Shown here in pieces: positions 1 through 10,365 of a stretch of 64,000 nt of DNA. The notes under the pieces were generated by a model that saw only the letters and a program-made list of their open reading frames with translations, did not search any database and was not told where the DNA came from. How positions within the stretch are numbered: the first letter of the stretch is position 1; every line of letters starts with the position of its first letter. A program made the position numbers and the translations under genes. Source of the DNA: Linnemannia hyalina (Eukaryota > Mortierellomycota > Mortierellomycetes > Mortierellales > Mortierellaceae); NCBI GenBank assembly GCA_019671135.1, contig JAHRHY010000022.1:505001-569000 (forward strand), read 5' to 3'.

Positions 1-668
1 ATATTGTCAGGTAAGGAGTTTGGCTGGGGCGGCACAACTGTTGAAAGAGAACGGAGGTGTCCTAAAAGGACCCATAGAGAACAGAAATCTCGCATAGAAC
101 AAAAGGGTAAAAATCCCTCGATTTTGATTTTCAGAGTGAAATGGCCTATCGATCAACGGTCTAAGTCCCGAAAATATAACATCCAAGTTGGCAATGAGCA
201 GTTGGCTGGAGTAAGCAGTACTACCTTGCTGCATCTTTTTCTCTGGCTGCAATGAACACTCCAGTTCGTACTGATCGTTGCCGCCACTCCCCAACACGCC
301 TGCTGCTCTCAATGTCTCGTTCGAACTTGCATTCTGCACAATCCTTGCAGTCTTTGTGGCCACAATATCAAAGTTGGTCTTTGTCCTACGTCGCTCTATC
401 TCGAGCATATGATTTGGCCAGAATCCGTGCAGACTGTGATTCTTGAAGGTGCGGTGCGCTGCATTCAACGATTGTTGGCGCCAAGTTTTGAGATTTGTGA
501 GTTGATCAATGCCTCATAGGTCTCTAGTGCATCTGGCAAGTCTGATAACTTGAATTTCTGGACAAACGAAGCGAACGAGGCATGATCTTTATCATCTGCT
601 CCATAACCCAAGGTAGATATCTCCTGAGGGAAATTGGTCCTTGCTCGACAATCGGCTTCTCCACACAC
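1..668 (-). pseudogene. Decayed gene fragment of unrecognised family (N-terminal part)
   Basis: Two minus-strand reading frames adjoin: 668-465 and 468-7. The upper one contains FASFVQKFKLSDLPDALETY followed by EALINSQ and stops at 465. The lower one picks up immediately, so a frameshift or an intron separates them, and the reading runs off the window edge. No domain is assigned. Its style resembles large fungal orphan families, as does the fragment at 1782-3265, but that link is inference. No complete gene can be built. Confidence 0.3.
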
Positions 669-1781
669 TGGTCATTCTCCTGCATCGACTGGTGTTTATC
701 TCCGAGAATGTTGTAGATTGTTGGATGAAAGGCTGTCTAGTTGCGATACTCAATATTGTAACGAATAAAATTAGTTAGAAGCGATCCAGCTATACCACTC
801 ACCCTGTTGACTGACGGAGGCGAGTAAGTAAAAAGGCTCCTCCAGTGTGAGAATACGTAGTATGCACTGTCGTATGAATGTTTAATTGTCACGGTCACCA
901 AAGCATCCGTCAACCACGCTACACCTAAAGGTGGCCGATTTAACATCACAAGGCCCAATTCCTCACTCGCCGCAGGTCACCCACATGGATCCAACAATCT
1001 GACTGCACGACCACTCTCAGGAAAGGTCGCACCTTCAAACTGAAGACTATCCGCCCTGCGACCACCTCCCCGGTCGCTACACTTAAAGGAGGCCGATCTA
1101 ACACGACAAGACTTCCATGCGGCGTGAGTATGCGTGGGCAGTTACCTTGCGGAGAGCACACCGTGAAGGCGAGAGAAAGGTGGAGGAAGCAGAGGAGAGA
1201 GAGAGTGTGTGTGTAGCGGAGGGCTAAGTGAAAGAAAGGGGAGGGTACATGCAGAGAATGGGCGCTCAAATTACGTCACCGAAGACGCATCTGAGCACAC
1301 ACAATAAACTAAACTTCTGTACCCACTTCCCGGCTACGATGACACGAAAATGGAACCGAAGGGAAAAGTGCAACTGAACGATAATACACAGACACAGCGT
1401 CACTCACTCCACGTCAACATACTAATCATGCACATTATCATCCGTAGAGTCTTCCACCTTAGCTTTCTTGGACTTGCATGGGCTGAACATCACGAAAGGC
1501 TTGGTCCTTTTGACATTGGAGGGAGGGGGGTTGATGAAGGGGACCCCGCACTGCTGCCATACGAAGGTTCAAAGGCCAAAAGCGCAGATGTTGATTCATT
1601 GTACTGCATGATGGGGATCCGCGGCGGCGGCGGCATCACGGGAAACGGAAATGGTGGTTTTGCCGAGACAACCGCCGTGGCCTCGCTCGCGCAATGCAGG
1701 AGGTGCCGCTAGAAGGAGGAGATGAGAAATTAGCACACGAGTTTGAACAAGCAACTAATACAGTGACGGCTAACCAAAAAT
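669..1781. other. Spacer without recognisable gene
   Basis: Short open frames only, none with recognisable motifs. A GA/GT-rich stretch lies near 1190-1220 and a CRE-like TTACGTCA at 1271-1278. The context of that site resembles 35600-35645. Confidence 0.5.
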
Positions 1782-3265
1782 TCAGATACTTAAGCGAAAG
1801 CCCACGAGCGCCTCCATGTTTTCTGATCTGAAGAAACCTTTCAGTTGACTTGAGTGAGTGGGAATCCAACAGTTTCGTATGGTCATCCGTCCTACACCCA
1901 ACATGTTCTCGTACTTTTTGATAGTGTAGAAATCCGCAGAGGCAGCCCTAATCTCAGTGATTATCGGATACCAAAGACAAATGTCCAGTCCATGCGATTC
2001 GAGATTCTTGAAGATCGCTGTGTTCAAACGAATGGACTTGTTATGTTGTCTCTCGCAGGTCGCATCGCTGACTACCGGCTTGGACTCGAAAATGGCCACC
2101 TCGCCTGACCACGCACCTTCCACCATGAGGGGCAGTGTTTGGTGCACCTTGCGAGTCATTCTGGTGGTGCTGGTAGTGCTCGACTTTATCCCAAACTCCT
2201 GTTCTGTCAGTTGCCGAGAACACTTTGAGGCTGCAGAGCCACTGTGAAACAAGAAAAAAGAATTCTGATCAAGCATACTGCTTAATTGCGCTCTCAACAA
2301 GGACCTTGATAAAAAAAAATCACACGTACACCGTCCGACTCAAGCAAGGTATTGAAGATCGAACCACAGGCGGGGACATACACATGCTCAGAAGCGGGAC
2401 GCTCAAAGTGGGTCGAGGACGACATATTGTTCTTGATCGTCCTTGTTGCGCCTCCATTTGGTCGTGTCCTTCTCAAGCTTTGTGTAGACGAAGCTTGGCA
2501 TCGACATGGCAAACGCTGCATCTCCATCGGAATAAAGAACGTTTACAAGGTTGGTCGTAAGCTGGGTGATCGCCTGGATCTGTACATCATGCAGCCCTGC
2601 AGACTTTCCTGGGCTATTTGTTCAGACAAACGGAATCCAAGTCCTGATTCAGTGACCGTATTGATAATGCCTGATACAAGATCACAAACAATAATAAATC
2701 TATAGTATTAGCGAGAAAAGCTCGTACACCGCCTTAAAAAAGAAGAATGACAAAAAAAATATCGAAAAGACTTAGAACACCTCCTTGTTACACGGTACAG
2801 CTCCTGACTCGCAGAGAAGGCCAACAGCTTTCTCAAACATTTTCTTGTGATTCGTCAATATGTCAGTTGGCACCGAAGGCAATGATGCTGGCTTCCCATG
2901 CACTTAAGAAAAACGCGAACGTGACGTTGCTTTTTGGTCTGTCGATGTCAGCTCTTCCTATCATACTGAACACCCTCCTTGAGCCTGGCCCCCGCATCTT
3001 GCAACTCTTTACGGAACGTTAGAGGATGCTCGTTGTCAGAGTGAACTCGAAGAGCCGTGAAGCAGGACTGGTCAGGCGAGAGACTGTTGCCATGAATGTG
3101 ACAGAGGTGGAAGGCCTCACGGACATACTTGAACTCCTACAGTCGGCGGTCGATCTCGAACTGAGAATTCCTGGTGACAGTGGCGATACATCCTCGTTAA
3201 TGTCCATGTTGGTGGTGGCGGGGTTGTTGGTACTTGATATATATGTTCCAGGTGGTTTTGGATAG
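1782..3265 (-). pseudogene. Decayed multi-piece gene of unrecognised fungal family
   Basis: Reading the minus strand downward from 3265 gives protein-like pieces in changing frames. One near 3150-2990 contains HIHGNSLSPDQSCFTALRVH and then DNEHPLTFRKELQDAGARLKE. One near 2640-2400 contains NVLYSDGDAAFAMSMPSFVY. One at 2300-1782 ends in DFYTIKKYENMLGVG and LKGFFRSENMEAL. In-frame stops and frame changes lie between and within the pieces, and introns alone do not repair them. The gene is therefore called broken. I know no characterised function for it. The last piece is the longest intact one (172 codons) and could still be expressed on its own. Confidence 0.4.
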
Positions 3266-3465
3266 GTGAGAGGGAGACAATGGGCTGTAGGTCTGTTATG
3301 TTAAAAATGTAACGAAGAAGGAGAATCAAACTAGGCCTATGCATTATTGACACGTTTGAAAATGTATTGAGATTTATTTTCAGAGATACAAAAGGCTGAA
3401 CATTCTATCTCGGTTCGGGGACAAAAAAAAATCGCAAGGAAAGTATGAATCCAAATAACTTATTC

Positions 3466-3482
3466 TCTCTCTCTCTCTCTCC
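3466..3482. repeat. CT dinucleotide microsatellite
   Basis: A perfect CT run lies immediately downstream of the pseudogene that ends at 3484. Confidence 0.8.
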
Positions 3483-3483
3483 A

Positions 3484-3852
3484 TCACTTGCGACTTCTGG
3501 TGAGGGTAGCGGCGAGCTCCTTGCGAATATCTGAAATTTTGTCCTCAAGCTCGGCCGCCATATCGTTCAAGTCATCTCGGTATTCCCGAATCTTGGCAGA
3601 TCTAATCCAAGGTTGTTGAACACGAAGCGTTGTTGGCGGACACCCACGTCGATTATGTCCTCATTCTAATTGGCACTCAGATTTGCGTATGTGTTGTGAA
3701 CATCCTTGGACTCATCCAGCTTGCGCAGCGTCTCGTCCTGTAGGATTTGGACGATGGTCGACCTGGTTGATGGCATTATAAGTGCCGGTCGAACTGGCGG
3801 TAGTAGGGGTGGTAAATTTGGGGGTCGATTTGTCTGCAGGTGTCTGGCTCAT
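3484..3852 (-). pseudogene. Broken paralogue of the coiled-coil gene at 4983-5378
   Basis: The start codon at 3852 begins MSQTPADKSTPKFTT. After a frame change the line continues as ILQDETLRKLDESKDVHNTY, then meets an in-frame TAG in the codon after NLSAN. It resumes and ends as YRDDLNDMAAELEDKISDIR followed by KELAATLTRSRK and a stop at 3484. The same landmarks occur in the same order in the intact neighbour at 4983-5378: MQRKLDQLQDVHSAYAYLTA, then YRDRLQQAVVRLESEIKEIR. This is a tandem duplicate that has lost its frame by at least one shift and one stop. It lies 1.1 kb downstream of the intact copy, on the same strand. Confidence 0.6.
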
Positions 3853-4314
3853 GGTGGCGGGTGGATCTTTAGGTGTGTGAATGAGCGTGGCGAGGAAAAG
3901 AATGAGGCACCTCAAAAAAAGTGTGGAGAATGGATCACGAGTTGTGTGAGTGATGTCCAAATAGAAATGTCATTGATTTGTCGAGTGATCAAAAAATGGT
4001 CTTGTTCGAGAGAAGGGGATACAAAGGTGATCAGAAAGCGAAACGATCAGAGGTAAGGAAAACGAGCGCTAGTTAAGGACGCGCTACACTTAGGACGTGT
4101 ACACTGTATACTTACATTACATAGGCCTCCGCTCCCTTCATGCCAGATCCTTTCCTACTAGAAAATACTCATTTCTTCCCTCTTCAATACCAGCCCTCTG
4201 TCACTTTCCCCTTGGGCATGTTTTCTCTCTCTTCCTCATTCATTAACCTTCTCCTTTCTAAACTTTTTAAAAAAACACCTTAGCACTTACTCTCCCCATA
4301 ATCAACGTACAGTG

Positions 4315-4610
4315 CTGTTCAAGTCAACCACTCTGGCCCTCACCCTCGCTCTCAGTCAAGGGCCCAACACGAGAAGAATTCACGAATGACAACGACTTCT
4401 CCATCCAGTCCACCATGGGCCTAGAAGGCTGTTTAAATAAAGGAACCTGGAACCTCATCGATTACGTGCCTTTCTGCTTGTCTTTTGGCGGGAAATGTAA
4501 TGGCAGCAAGTATAAATGTTGTTGTAATCTTTCCTGTTATGGTGCCTTGGACACATTCTTGGAACCCCCCTGGGTATGCACAAAAGTGAGCAGGTTCCCG
4601 TCGATACATC
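4315..4610 (+). pseudogene. Decayed small secreted cysteine-rich protein (knottin-like spacing)
   Basis: A hydrophobic signal-peptide-like segment (LFKSTTLALTLALSQG, from about 4318) has GTG where an ATG is expected and ends at a stop. In another frame, downstream, comes a cysteine-rich domain: EGCLNKGTW, then PFCLSFGGKCNGSKYKCCC, NLSCYG and WVCTK. The C...C...CC..L.C...C order is shared with the fragments at 11425-11600 and 47126-47426. The frame change between signal and domain and the missing ATG make this a likely pseudogene, although a mis-spliced intron cannot be excluded. A toxin-like fold is not implied; only the spacing is knottin-like. Confidence 0.45.
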
Positions 4611-4982
4611 TTCCTCGAACCCGCGGGCCTTTATAAAAGACAATAACAAAGCATCTAACTGCCTTCCTATTAACAAACCCTTCCTCACATATGCTTGCGG
4701 ACAACACAATTCAAATACACTGGTTTTCGAACGTCTATCTTTTGGTTGTTTTGAGGGAGACGAAGGAAGGAGAAAGAGAAGACATCGCGAAAGTGAAAGG
4801 GCAGGAACAAAGTTGGCCGACAAAGAATAACACGCACAGGACAACGAAGTCCCAAGGCTCATTTTTATTCAGGAGTCTCGCAGTGTCAGAGCACAAAAGA
4901 GACTAAACCCCTAGGTGTGTGCATGCTCACGTGTGTGCGCACGGCAAATGCAAAGAGCCTGCGTCCTTCCTCCCCCTCTCAC

Positions 4983-5378
4983 TCACTTGTGACCCCCAAT
5001 GGCAATAGCAATATCTCTCAGCTCCTGTCGAATCTCCTTGATCTCACTCTCGAGCCTAACCACCGCTTGCTGCAATCGATCCCGATAGTTCCAAGGCATC
5101 TCCGACATATGCCAGCACTGATGGACAACGTACCCGTGTTGGCGGATGGCAAACGCCTCAAAGTTCTTCTGGGCGTCCCAGTGGGCCGTCAGGTAGGCGT
5201 AGGCGCTGTGGACATCCTGGAGCTGGTCCAACTTGCGTTGCATTTCTCCCTTTATGCAGCCGATGATGGCAGCCTCATCGGATGTTTGAGACTTGGAGGC
5301 GTCACCTGTGGTGCAGGTGACGGTGGTAGAGCTATAGCTAGAGGACGGCTCGGGTTGTGTGAGGGGCTGCGGGTTCAT
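4983..5378 (-). CDS. Small coiled-coil protein of unknown function
   Basis: This is a 131-residue protein with a Ser/Thr/Pro-rich N-terminus (about residues 1-35). A charged helical segment follows, containing EMQRKLDQLQDVHSAYAYL, then a central stretch rich in His and Trp. The C-terminal amphipathic helix (YRDRLQQAVVRLESEIKEIR then QELRDIA) has the heptad pattern of a coiled coil. The ATG at 5378 is chosen over the upstream one at 5624. The extra 82 residues are low complexity and look like leader translated by chance, and the broken paralogue at 3484-3852 starts at the matching place. No known family was recognised. A structural or dimerising role is only an inference from the coiled coil. 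Confidence 0.6.
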   Translation of the reverse strand: MNPQPLTQPEPSSSYSSTTVTCTTGDASKSQTSDEAAIIGCIKGEMQRKLDQLQDVHSAYAYLTAHWDAQKNFEAFAIRQHGYVVHQCWHMSEMPWNYRDRLQQAVVRLESEIKEIRQELRDIAIAIGGHK

Positions 5379-5768
5379 TGTTGTGGTGGTAGTTGGTTTG
5401 TCTTGTTGTCCGGCTTTCCGAGGTGATGACCTGCAAGAGAGGTTGAGTGCGGTGTTGCGTGTGAGTGTGCGTGCGTTGAGAGTGAGCGAGTGGGTGATTG
5501 AGGAGTATGGTGAGTAGGGGAAAAAAAAGAAATGAAAAATGGGTACGTGCTCCTTAGGAGGGGTACAAAAAATCGTCAGTCTTCTGATTGTCGCTTTTGC
5601 TGCATCTCTACCATGTGATATCATTAGTGTGGTGGTCTGAGGGGCTGAGACGCCTGTGTCGAAGTGTCATGGGAGATACCGAGAGGCGAAGGAAAAACTG
5701 TCCCTTCTTACGAAAGCGCGGACGACCCAGTGTTTGGGTCGCTCATGGGAAGGAAAAAAGGACGTATT

Positions 5769-5850
5769 GGTGTGTGTGTGTGTGTGTGTGTATAGGTGTG
5801 TGTAGGTGTGTAGATGTGTAGATGTGTGTAGATGTGTGTATGTGTGTATT
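5769..5850. repeat. GT-rich microsatellite
   Basis: Perfect and interrupted TG repeats (GTGTGT, then TAGGTGTGTAGATGTGT variants) lie upstream of the 6046 repeat. The spacer 5379-6045 around it otherwise shows no gene. Confidence 0.75.
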
Positions 5851-6045
5851 TAACTCAATAGATGTATAAAAAGGAAAACGACCGTGAACTCTGACACTTT
5901 CGACGCTGCTCGGATATCAAGAAAGAAAGGTGCTGTTCTTTCTGAACTCGAGCAGGCTTCTTCTAACTTGGCTTAAAGGGTTTTCAAGCCACCGACAATT
6001 TCTCTCTTCAGCAACAGACTACAAGATTTTTTAAATTACCATAAA

Positions 6046-6354
6046 GATGCAGTTGAGAGTACAAATGCCTTAGATGATCACATACAAGAACTACTCTCCT
6101 TAATCTTGTAGCGAGGGATACAGTTTAATAGTGGGTACACACATTCAAGAGACTGGTGTGCGAAAAATACGAAGACTTTGTTGTTTGAAGAATATCATGG
6201 TGTTTAGTAGGATAGTTAAACAAGAAATGTTACAATGGTTGTTTTCATGCTTGATATCATACATACATTCTCATCTAATGGTCGCTGTGGATATTGTCGA
6301 GATCTACAGAGATGTAACAAACACCATATAATAATTTGGATGTGAAAGGCCTCC
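6046..6354 (+). repeat. Dispersed repeat R310, copy 1
   Basis: About 310 bp, running from GCAGTTGAGAGTACAA to GGATGTGAAAGGCCTCC, is closely repeated at 7259-7567. The shared landmarks are TTAGATGATCACATACAAG, GTTTGAAGAATATCATGG and CTACAGAGATGTAACAAAC. Its right end abuts a truncated first exon of the Sel1 pseudogene exactly where homology to the intact exon begins. No coding capacity is evident. It could be the 3' part of a short interspersed or other non-autonomous element; the type is unknown. Confidence 0.6.
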
Positions 6355-7986
6355 TGGGACAATATCCTGCAGGCATTCAGGAACGTGGTTCAAGTTCACA
6401 ATAAGACGAGAAGGAATGGAGAGAGTAAAATAACAGCATACTAAAGACTAACATCTATCGCTTGCTGAAACGAACGGGCCGTGTATAGTCTTGAAATTCG
6501 CAGGGTTGCCGGCGTACCGAACACCATCTTGGATGTAGTCGTGAATAGCCCAACAGTTGAAAAAGAGATCACCTCACTCCAGGTCCAACAGGCAGCATTA
6601 CACCCAGTGCCACCGCAGGACGGCAGCGCGATAAAAGTTGAGGCTGCATCCCAGGATGTCGTTTCAACAACCAGAACTATGTCGACGCTTATTACTGCGA
6701 CTGCTACATCCACGCCCAACTCAACGTCCTCACTCAGTGCCCTTTCAACTCGCGCGGACGATCATCAGTGCTAGTGAAGGGGACAAAGACGCCCAGGTCG
6801 CGCTTGGCGACATGTATAGGGATGGCAAGGGGGTTGCGCAAGACGACCAGGCCGCCTTGGATTGGTACTTCAAAGCCATCGAGCAAGGAGACGCAGCTGT
6901 ACAGCAGAGAGTAAGCGCCCTCTACGAAGAAGGATTCGATGTCCCGAGGAACCACTCAATAGCTATGGATTGGTACCTCAAGGCCGCCGCACAGGGATAC
7001 GATATCGCTCAAGATAGCATCGAAGTTCTCTACAACTTCGGTCAAGGTATTCCTCGGGACTATGGACGAGCTATGCGACCCCTCCATGTGCAGAGGATAT
7101 AAAAAAGCATATAAAAAATATCCAAAGCCCAAGGAACGGAGCGTTGACTTCCATAGCTGACATATCTCTTCATAGTGGGCAACAGAACACAGAATAAAAT
7201 AGCAATAGACAGCACAGAATTTTTAAAATGTAATCTCTCCCCTGTATTTCGCCCCAAAGATACAGTTGAGAGTACAAGTGCTTTAGATGATCACATACAA
7301 GAACTACTCTGCTGAATCTTGCAGTGAAGGGTACAGTTTAATAGTAGATGGAGACATTCAAGAGATTGGTGTGCAAAAAATAAGAAGACTTTGTTGTTTG
7401 AAGAATATCATGGTGTTTAGTAGGATAGTTAAACAAAAAATGTTACAATGGTTGTCTTACATGCTTGGTATCATATATACATTCTCATCTCATAGTCGCT
7501 ATGGATATCGTCGAGATCTACAGAGATGTAACAAACACCATATGATAATTTGGACGTGAAAGGCGTCCTATGGACTGGTATCTCAAGGCCGCTGATCAAG
7601 GATATGCTCTCTCTCAATACAGCATTGGGTGTCTCTACAGGAACGGCGAAGGTGTTCCCCAAGATTACGCACTGGCGATGGAATGGTTCCTCAAGGCAGC
7701 CAATCAAGGTGATTCTTTTGCTCAAAACAACATCGGCCTTCTCTGCAACCATGGTCGAGGTGTTCCTCTGGATTACGCGCAGGCGATGGACTGGTTCCTC
7801 AAGGCTGCCAAGCAAGGGAACGACGTTGCTCAATTCAACATCGGCCTATGTTATATCAACGGGCAAGGTGTTCCACAGGATTATACAAAGGCCGCGTGGT
7901 GGTTCTCTAAGGCTGCTCACCGAGGACACGATTACGCCAAGATAGTATTGGAGGCTTTGCAGGGAATTGGCGTTGTTGTGAATTAA
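6355..7986 (+). pseudogene. Sel1-repeat gene, disrupted
   Basis: This is homologous to the intact genes at 40906-42513 and 43095-45909. A remnant of exon 1 (WDNILQAF, VVQVHNKTR) starts at 6355, directly after repeat R310. The conserved acceptor TATAG at 6484-6488 opens exon 2 with LEIRRVAGVPN. A deletion and frame change near 6740 remove roughly 90 codons of linker and join to the first Sel1 repeats (GDKDAQVALGDMYRDGKGV). The frame is then cut at 7076-7567 by about 490 bp carrying a second R310 copy. From 7568 the last repeats are practically identical to the C-terminus of the 40906-42513 gene. The part before the cut is clearly more diverged. It has several independent lesions and cannot make a full protein. 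Confidence 0.8.
7076..7567 (+). mobile_element. Insertion in Sel1 pseudogene carrying R310 copy 2
   Basis: The 492-bp block is flanked by CTATG at 7071-7075 and 7568-7572, which looks like a 5-bp target duplication. The uninterrupted sequence is seen in the intact paralogue. Its right 309 bp (7259-7567) match repeat 6046-6354. The left 183 bp have no counterpart next to copy 1. The ends begin CGACCCCTCC and finish AAAGGCGTC, with a weak inverted similarity. Because the near-identical duplicated block also begins at 7568, the CTATG could instead be microhomology at a duplication junction. Confidence 0.5.
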
Positions 7987-8174
7987 AAAATAAAGTATGG
8001 AAGTAAATAATCCATGACGATTCATCGAATTCCGGTGCGAGAGTGAAAAGAGTGCAACAGTTATATCACTCATTACTCTAATCATTCGAATGCAGACTTA
8101 TCTGCTATTTTCATCATCAGGAAATATTCCTCCTACTACTCTGTTTCTTTCTCCTCCCTTCCAAGAACCAATGT

Positions 8175-8455
8175 CTACCACGCCTCACACTCCTTGTTAG
8201 GTTTCATAGGCACACCCGCCTCATACTTGAATGCTCTGGCGAAATCAGGCGAGTTCTGGGTGGCGCTGTTGATTCGCCATTGGGGAGGCGAATGGGTGTG
8301 TGGTTGACGAGGTCTACAAGTGACCATGGTGTCATCACAGTACACCACAGGCGGCCATAGGAGATGAAGAAGAGTTGTTCCGAGGGCTTATCGTTTGATA
8401 TTCTTGACCAGAGCTTGTTCAAAGTGGTGATAGGGTGAGGGACGATCAACTGGAA
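8175..8455 (-). pseudogene. M13 (neprilysin-like) metallopeptidase C-terminal relic
   Basis: The minus strand reads SEQLFFISYGRLWC, shifts frame, then reads SPPQWRINSATQNSPDFARAF and PMKPNKECEAW followed by a stop at 8175. M13 peptidases end in this order: FFISxAQxWC, HSPxxxRVNG, PxFxxAF, SxMNPxxKCxVW. Only the last 80 or so codons are present. The zinc-binding HExxH region is absent and a frameshift splits the piece, so it cannot be active. The same relic is at 40440-40717, and a diverged one is at 27425-27660. Confidence 0.7.
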
Positions 8456-8528
8456 AGGGGAGATCCCAACTGGGGGCAGTGGATTGCTGAAGGGAGTTTT
8501 CGTCGGTTCAAAATAAATAAAAAGGGTC

Positions 8529-8554
8529 ACACACACACACACACACACACACAT
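8529..8554. repeat. CA dinucleotide microsatellite
   Basis: A perfect CA run lies between the M13 relic and repeat A. The inverted copy at 40316-40362 is nearly twice as long, so the tract has changed length since duplication. Confidence 0.85.
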
Positions 8555-9289
8555 GTGCACATGGTACCAAAGACAATGGGAGGCAACTTCCTCATGCTTT
8601 GTATACCAGTCAGCCACTTGTTGATAAGCGCAAACGTATCAAAGGTAAAAGTTCGGAACATTAAATAACAAACAGAACATAATCAGAAGCAGAGTTGAAA
8701 GCAGAAACAGAAACAGAAGACAATGAAAAAAGTACTGGGGAAAAAAGGATTTATTGTAGAATGGCTTATTTGCTAATTAATACTGGCTTGCGGCTTGGGG
8801 TCCTTGATGGCTGGAAGCCTGGGGCTCCTGATGGCTGGAGGCCAGGTGCCTTGGATGGCTGGAGACTTGGGGTCCTTGATGGCTAGAGGCCTGTAGACGG
8901 GCACTTGCCGCTTGCCCGATTTGCCGCTACCGACTTGCCGCTGGGCCGACCGGGTGAGAGAGGGGGTCGTGCCACGTTCCACCCTTGGCTGCCGGGCCCC
9001 GCGTCCACCTCAGGTTGCCAGGCTTATACGAGAGCCAGCTTCGTCCTGCTCTGGAGCGCACACCTTTACCATTTGTTCGTTACATGTGACATCAACCTCC
9101 TACCTGATCCTTGCCACCATCGGCGGCTCCAGTTCCCTACGGTACCTCTCTCGCCTTGTCCTCTGTCCTTTTCTCGTTGGCGTAAGGGCTACACACCTCC
9201 ACTCCTAGAACCATTCCTCAACGTCAACCGCTTTGCCCTTTTTCCTCATCACCCATTCGCCTCTGCCATTCGCTTTGCCATTCGCCAGT

Positions 9290-9352
9290 CCTGTTTCCAA
9301 TCCTGTTTCCAGTCCTGTTTCCAGTCCTGTTTCCAGTCCTGTTTCCAGTCCT
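9290..9352 (+). repeat. 12-bp minisatellite inside repeat A
   Basis: Five to six tandem units of CCAGTCCTGTTT are present. The copies at 39478-39525 and 59733-59780 have about four, with a C/T difference between units. This is variable-number tandem behaviour between otherwise near-identical repeats. Confidence 0.8.
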
Positions 9353-9674
9353 GTTGCCCTCCTGCCACCCTCTTGTCCTCCCTACCCTCCCCACCCACCC
9401 TTCCCTTCCCCTCTCCCCCTCTTGTTCCCTTCCTGCCACCCTCTTATTAGGCAAATGGCGAAACGAATGGCAAATGCAAATGAGCAATGAAGAAAAAAAA
9501 AGCAAAGAAGGACAGAATGGTTCTAGGCAAGCCCAGACCCAACGAGCCAAAAGGACTAGAAGTACAAGGGGGGGTACCTCGGAACTGGGCGGCCTGCGGG
9601 ACAAGTCCAGTGGGGGAGTCACGAACGAACAAAATGGAAGGCGGTCTCAACAGAGGGACAAAGCGGTCTCTCGC

Positions 9675-9993
9675 TTATACCTGGCAACGGAGGCAAACAC
9701 GACACCTGACAACCTGGGGGCAAAACGCGGCACCTTGCTTGACCTCAACTCGAGGGGTACCTGAAAATACAAGGAGAGGCGGTGCAGCGTCTTAGTATTG
9801 AAAGTGGGGATAGGTATGGGAGAGTGGGGATGGGTATGGGAGAGTGGTGGGTATGGTAGAGTGGGGATGGGTATGGGAGAGTGGTGGGTATGGTAGGGTG
9901 GGGGTGGGTATGGGAGAGTGGGAATGGTAGAGTGGGGATGGGGATGGTTCACAAGAAGACAAACAAGAAAATAGAGAACTTACCGGTCGACAT
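9675..9993 (-). other. Conserved spliced micro-ORF in repeat A, copy 1
   Basis: The minus strand has a pyrimidine-rich leader and then ATGTCGACCG, followed by a perfect GTAAGT donor at 9983. After a minisatellite-filled intron a TTTTCAG acceptor lies at 9761-9767. Exon 2 reads TPRVEVKQGAAF, then VVRCRVCLRCQV, then TAA, giving a 32-residue product with a CxxCxxC. All three copies of repeat A keep the ATG, both splice sites and the reading frame. Whether it is translated is unknown; further splicing at the terminal CAG-GTATAAG could lengthen it. Confidence 0.3.
9795..9945 (+). repeat. G-rich minisatellite of about 20 bp in the intron of the repeat A micro-ORF
   Basis: Degenerate tandem units of GGGGATGGGTATGGGAGAGT with shorter variants (GGTGGGTATGGTAGAGT). 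The strand asymmetry is strong (G-rich plus strand). The counterparts at 38865-39003 and 60255-60375 differ in unit number and order. Confidence 0.75.
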
Positions 9994-10365
9994 GGGCAAG
10001 GGAGGAGGGGAGCGGTGAGGAAAGAAAGAAAGAAAAAAAGAAAGAAGAAAGATGAAGGAGTATTTATATGGAAGGAGAATGTGACGCGTGGGAGCCTTGG
10101 CAATAGCACAAGGCAAAACATGACGACCAATGGGCGTGCGCCCTCCCACACTCTTTGCCCTTGCTGTTTGCCACTCGATTGTTTTCTCTGTCGCTCCCAC
10201 GCTCACTCTTCCCTCGTCTCGTTACTGTCTTTTTTTAATCCTCCAGCGCCTTTGGCTCCAACGCCCTCCGTTCGACTTGACTTCCGTTTGTTTCTCATCA
10301 TCAGTGCGACCGACAACCCTCTGACCTTGTTCTGTCTTGTTGACGGAGAGGCAACCTATAACAAG

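Noticed and set aside
9290..9352. CRISPR-like array
   Set aside because: The 12-bp units are contiguous without unique spacers, in a eukaryotic context.
8905..9450. Long Pro/Ser/Cys-rich open frames across repeat A (also at 39316-39987 and 59384-59941)
   Set aside because: Frames are open on both strands because of GC-rich minisatellites. They shift between copies with repeat number and contain no domain.
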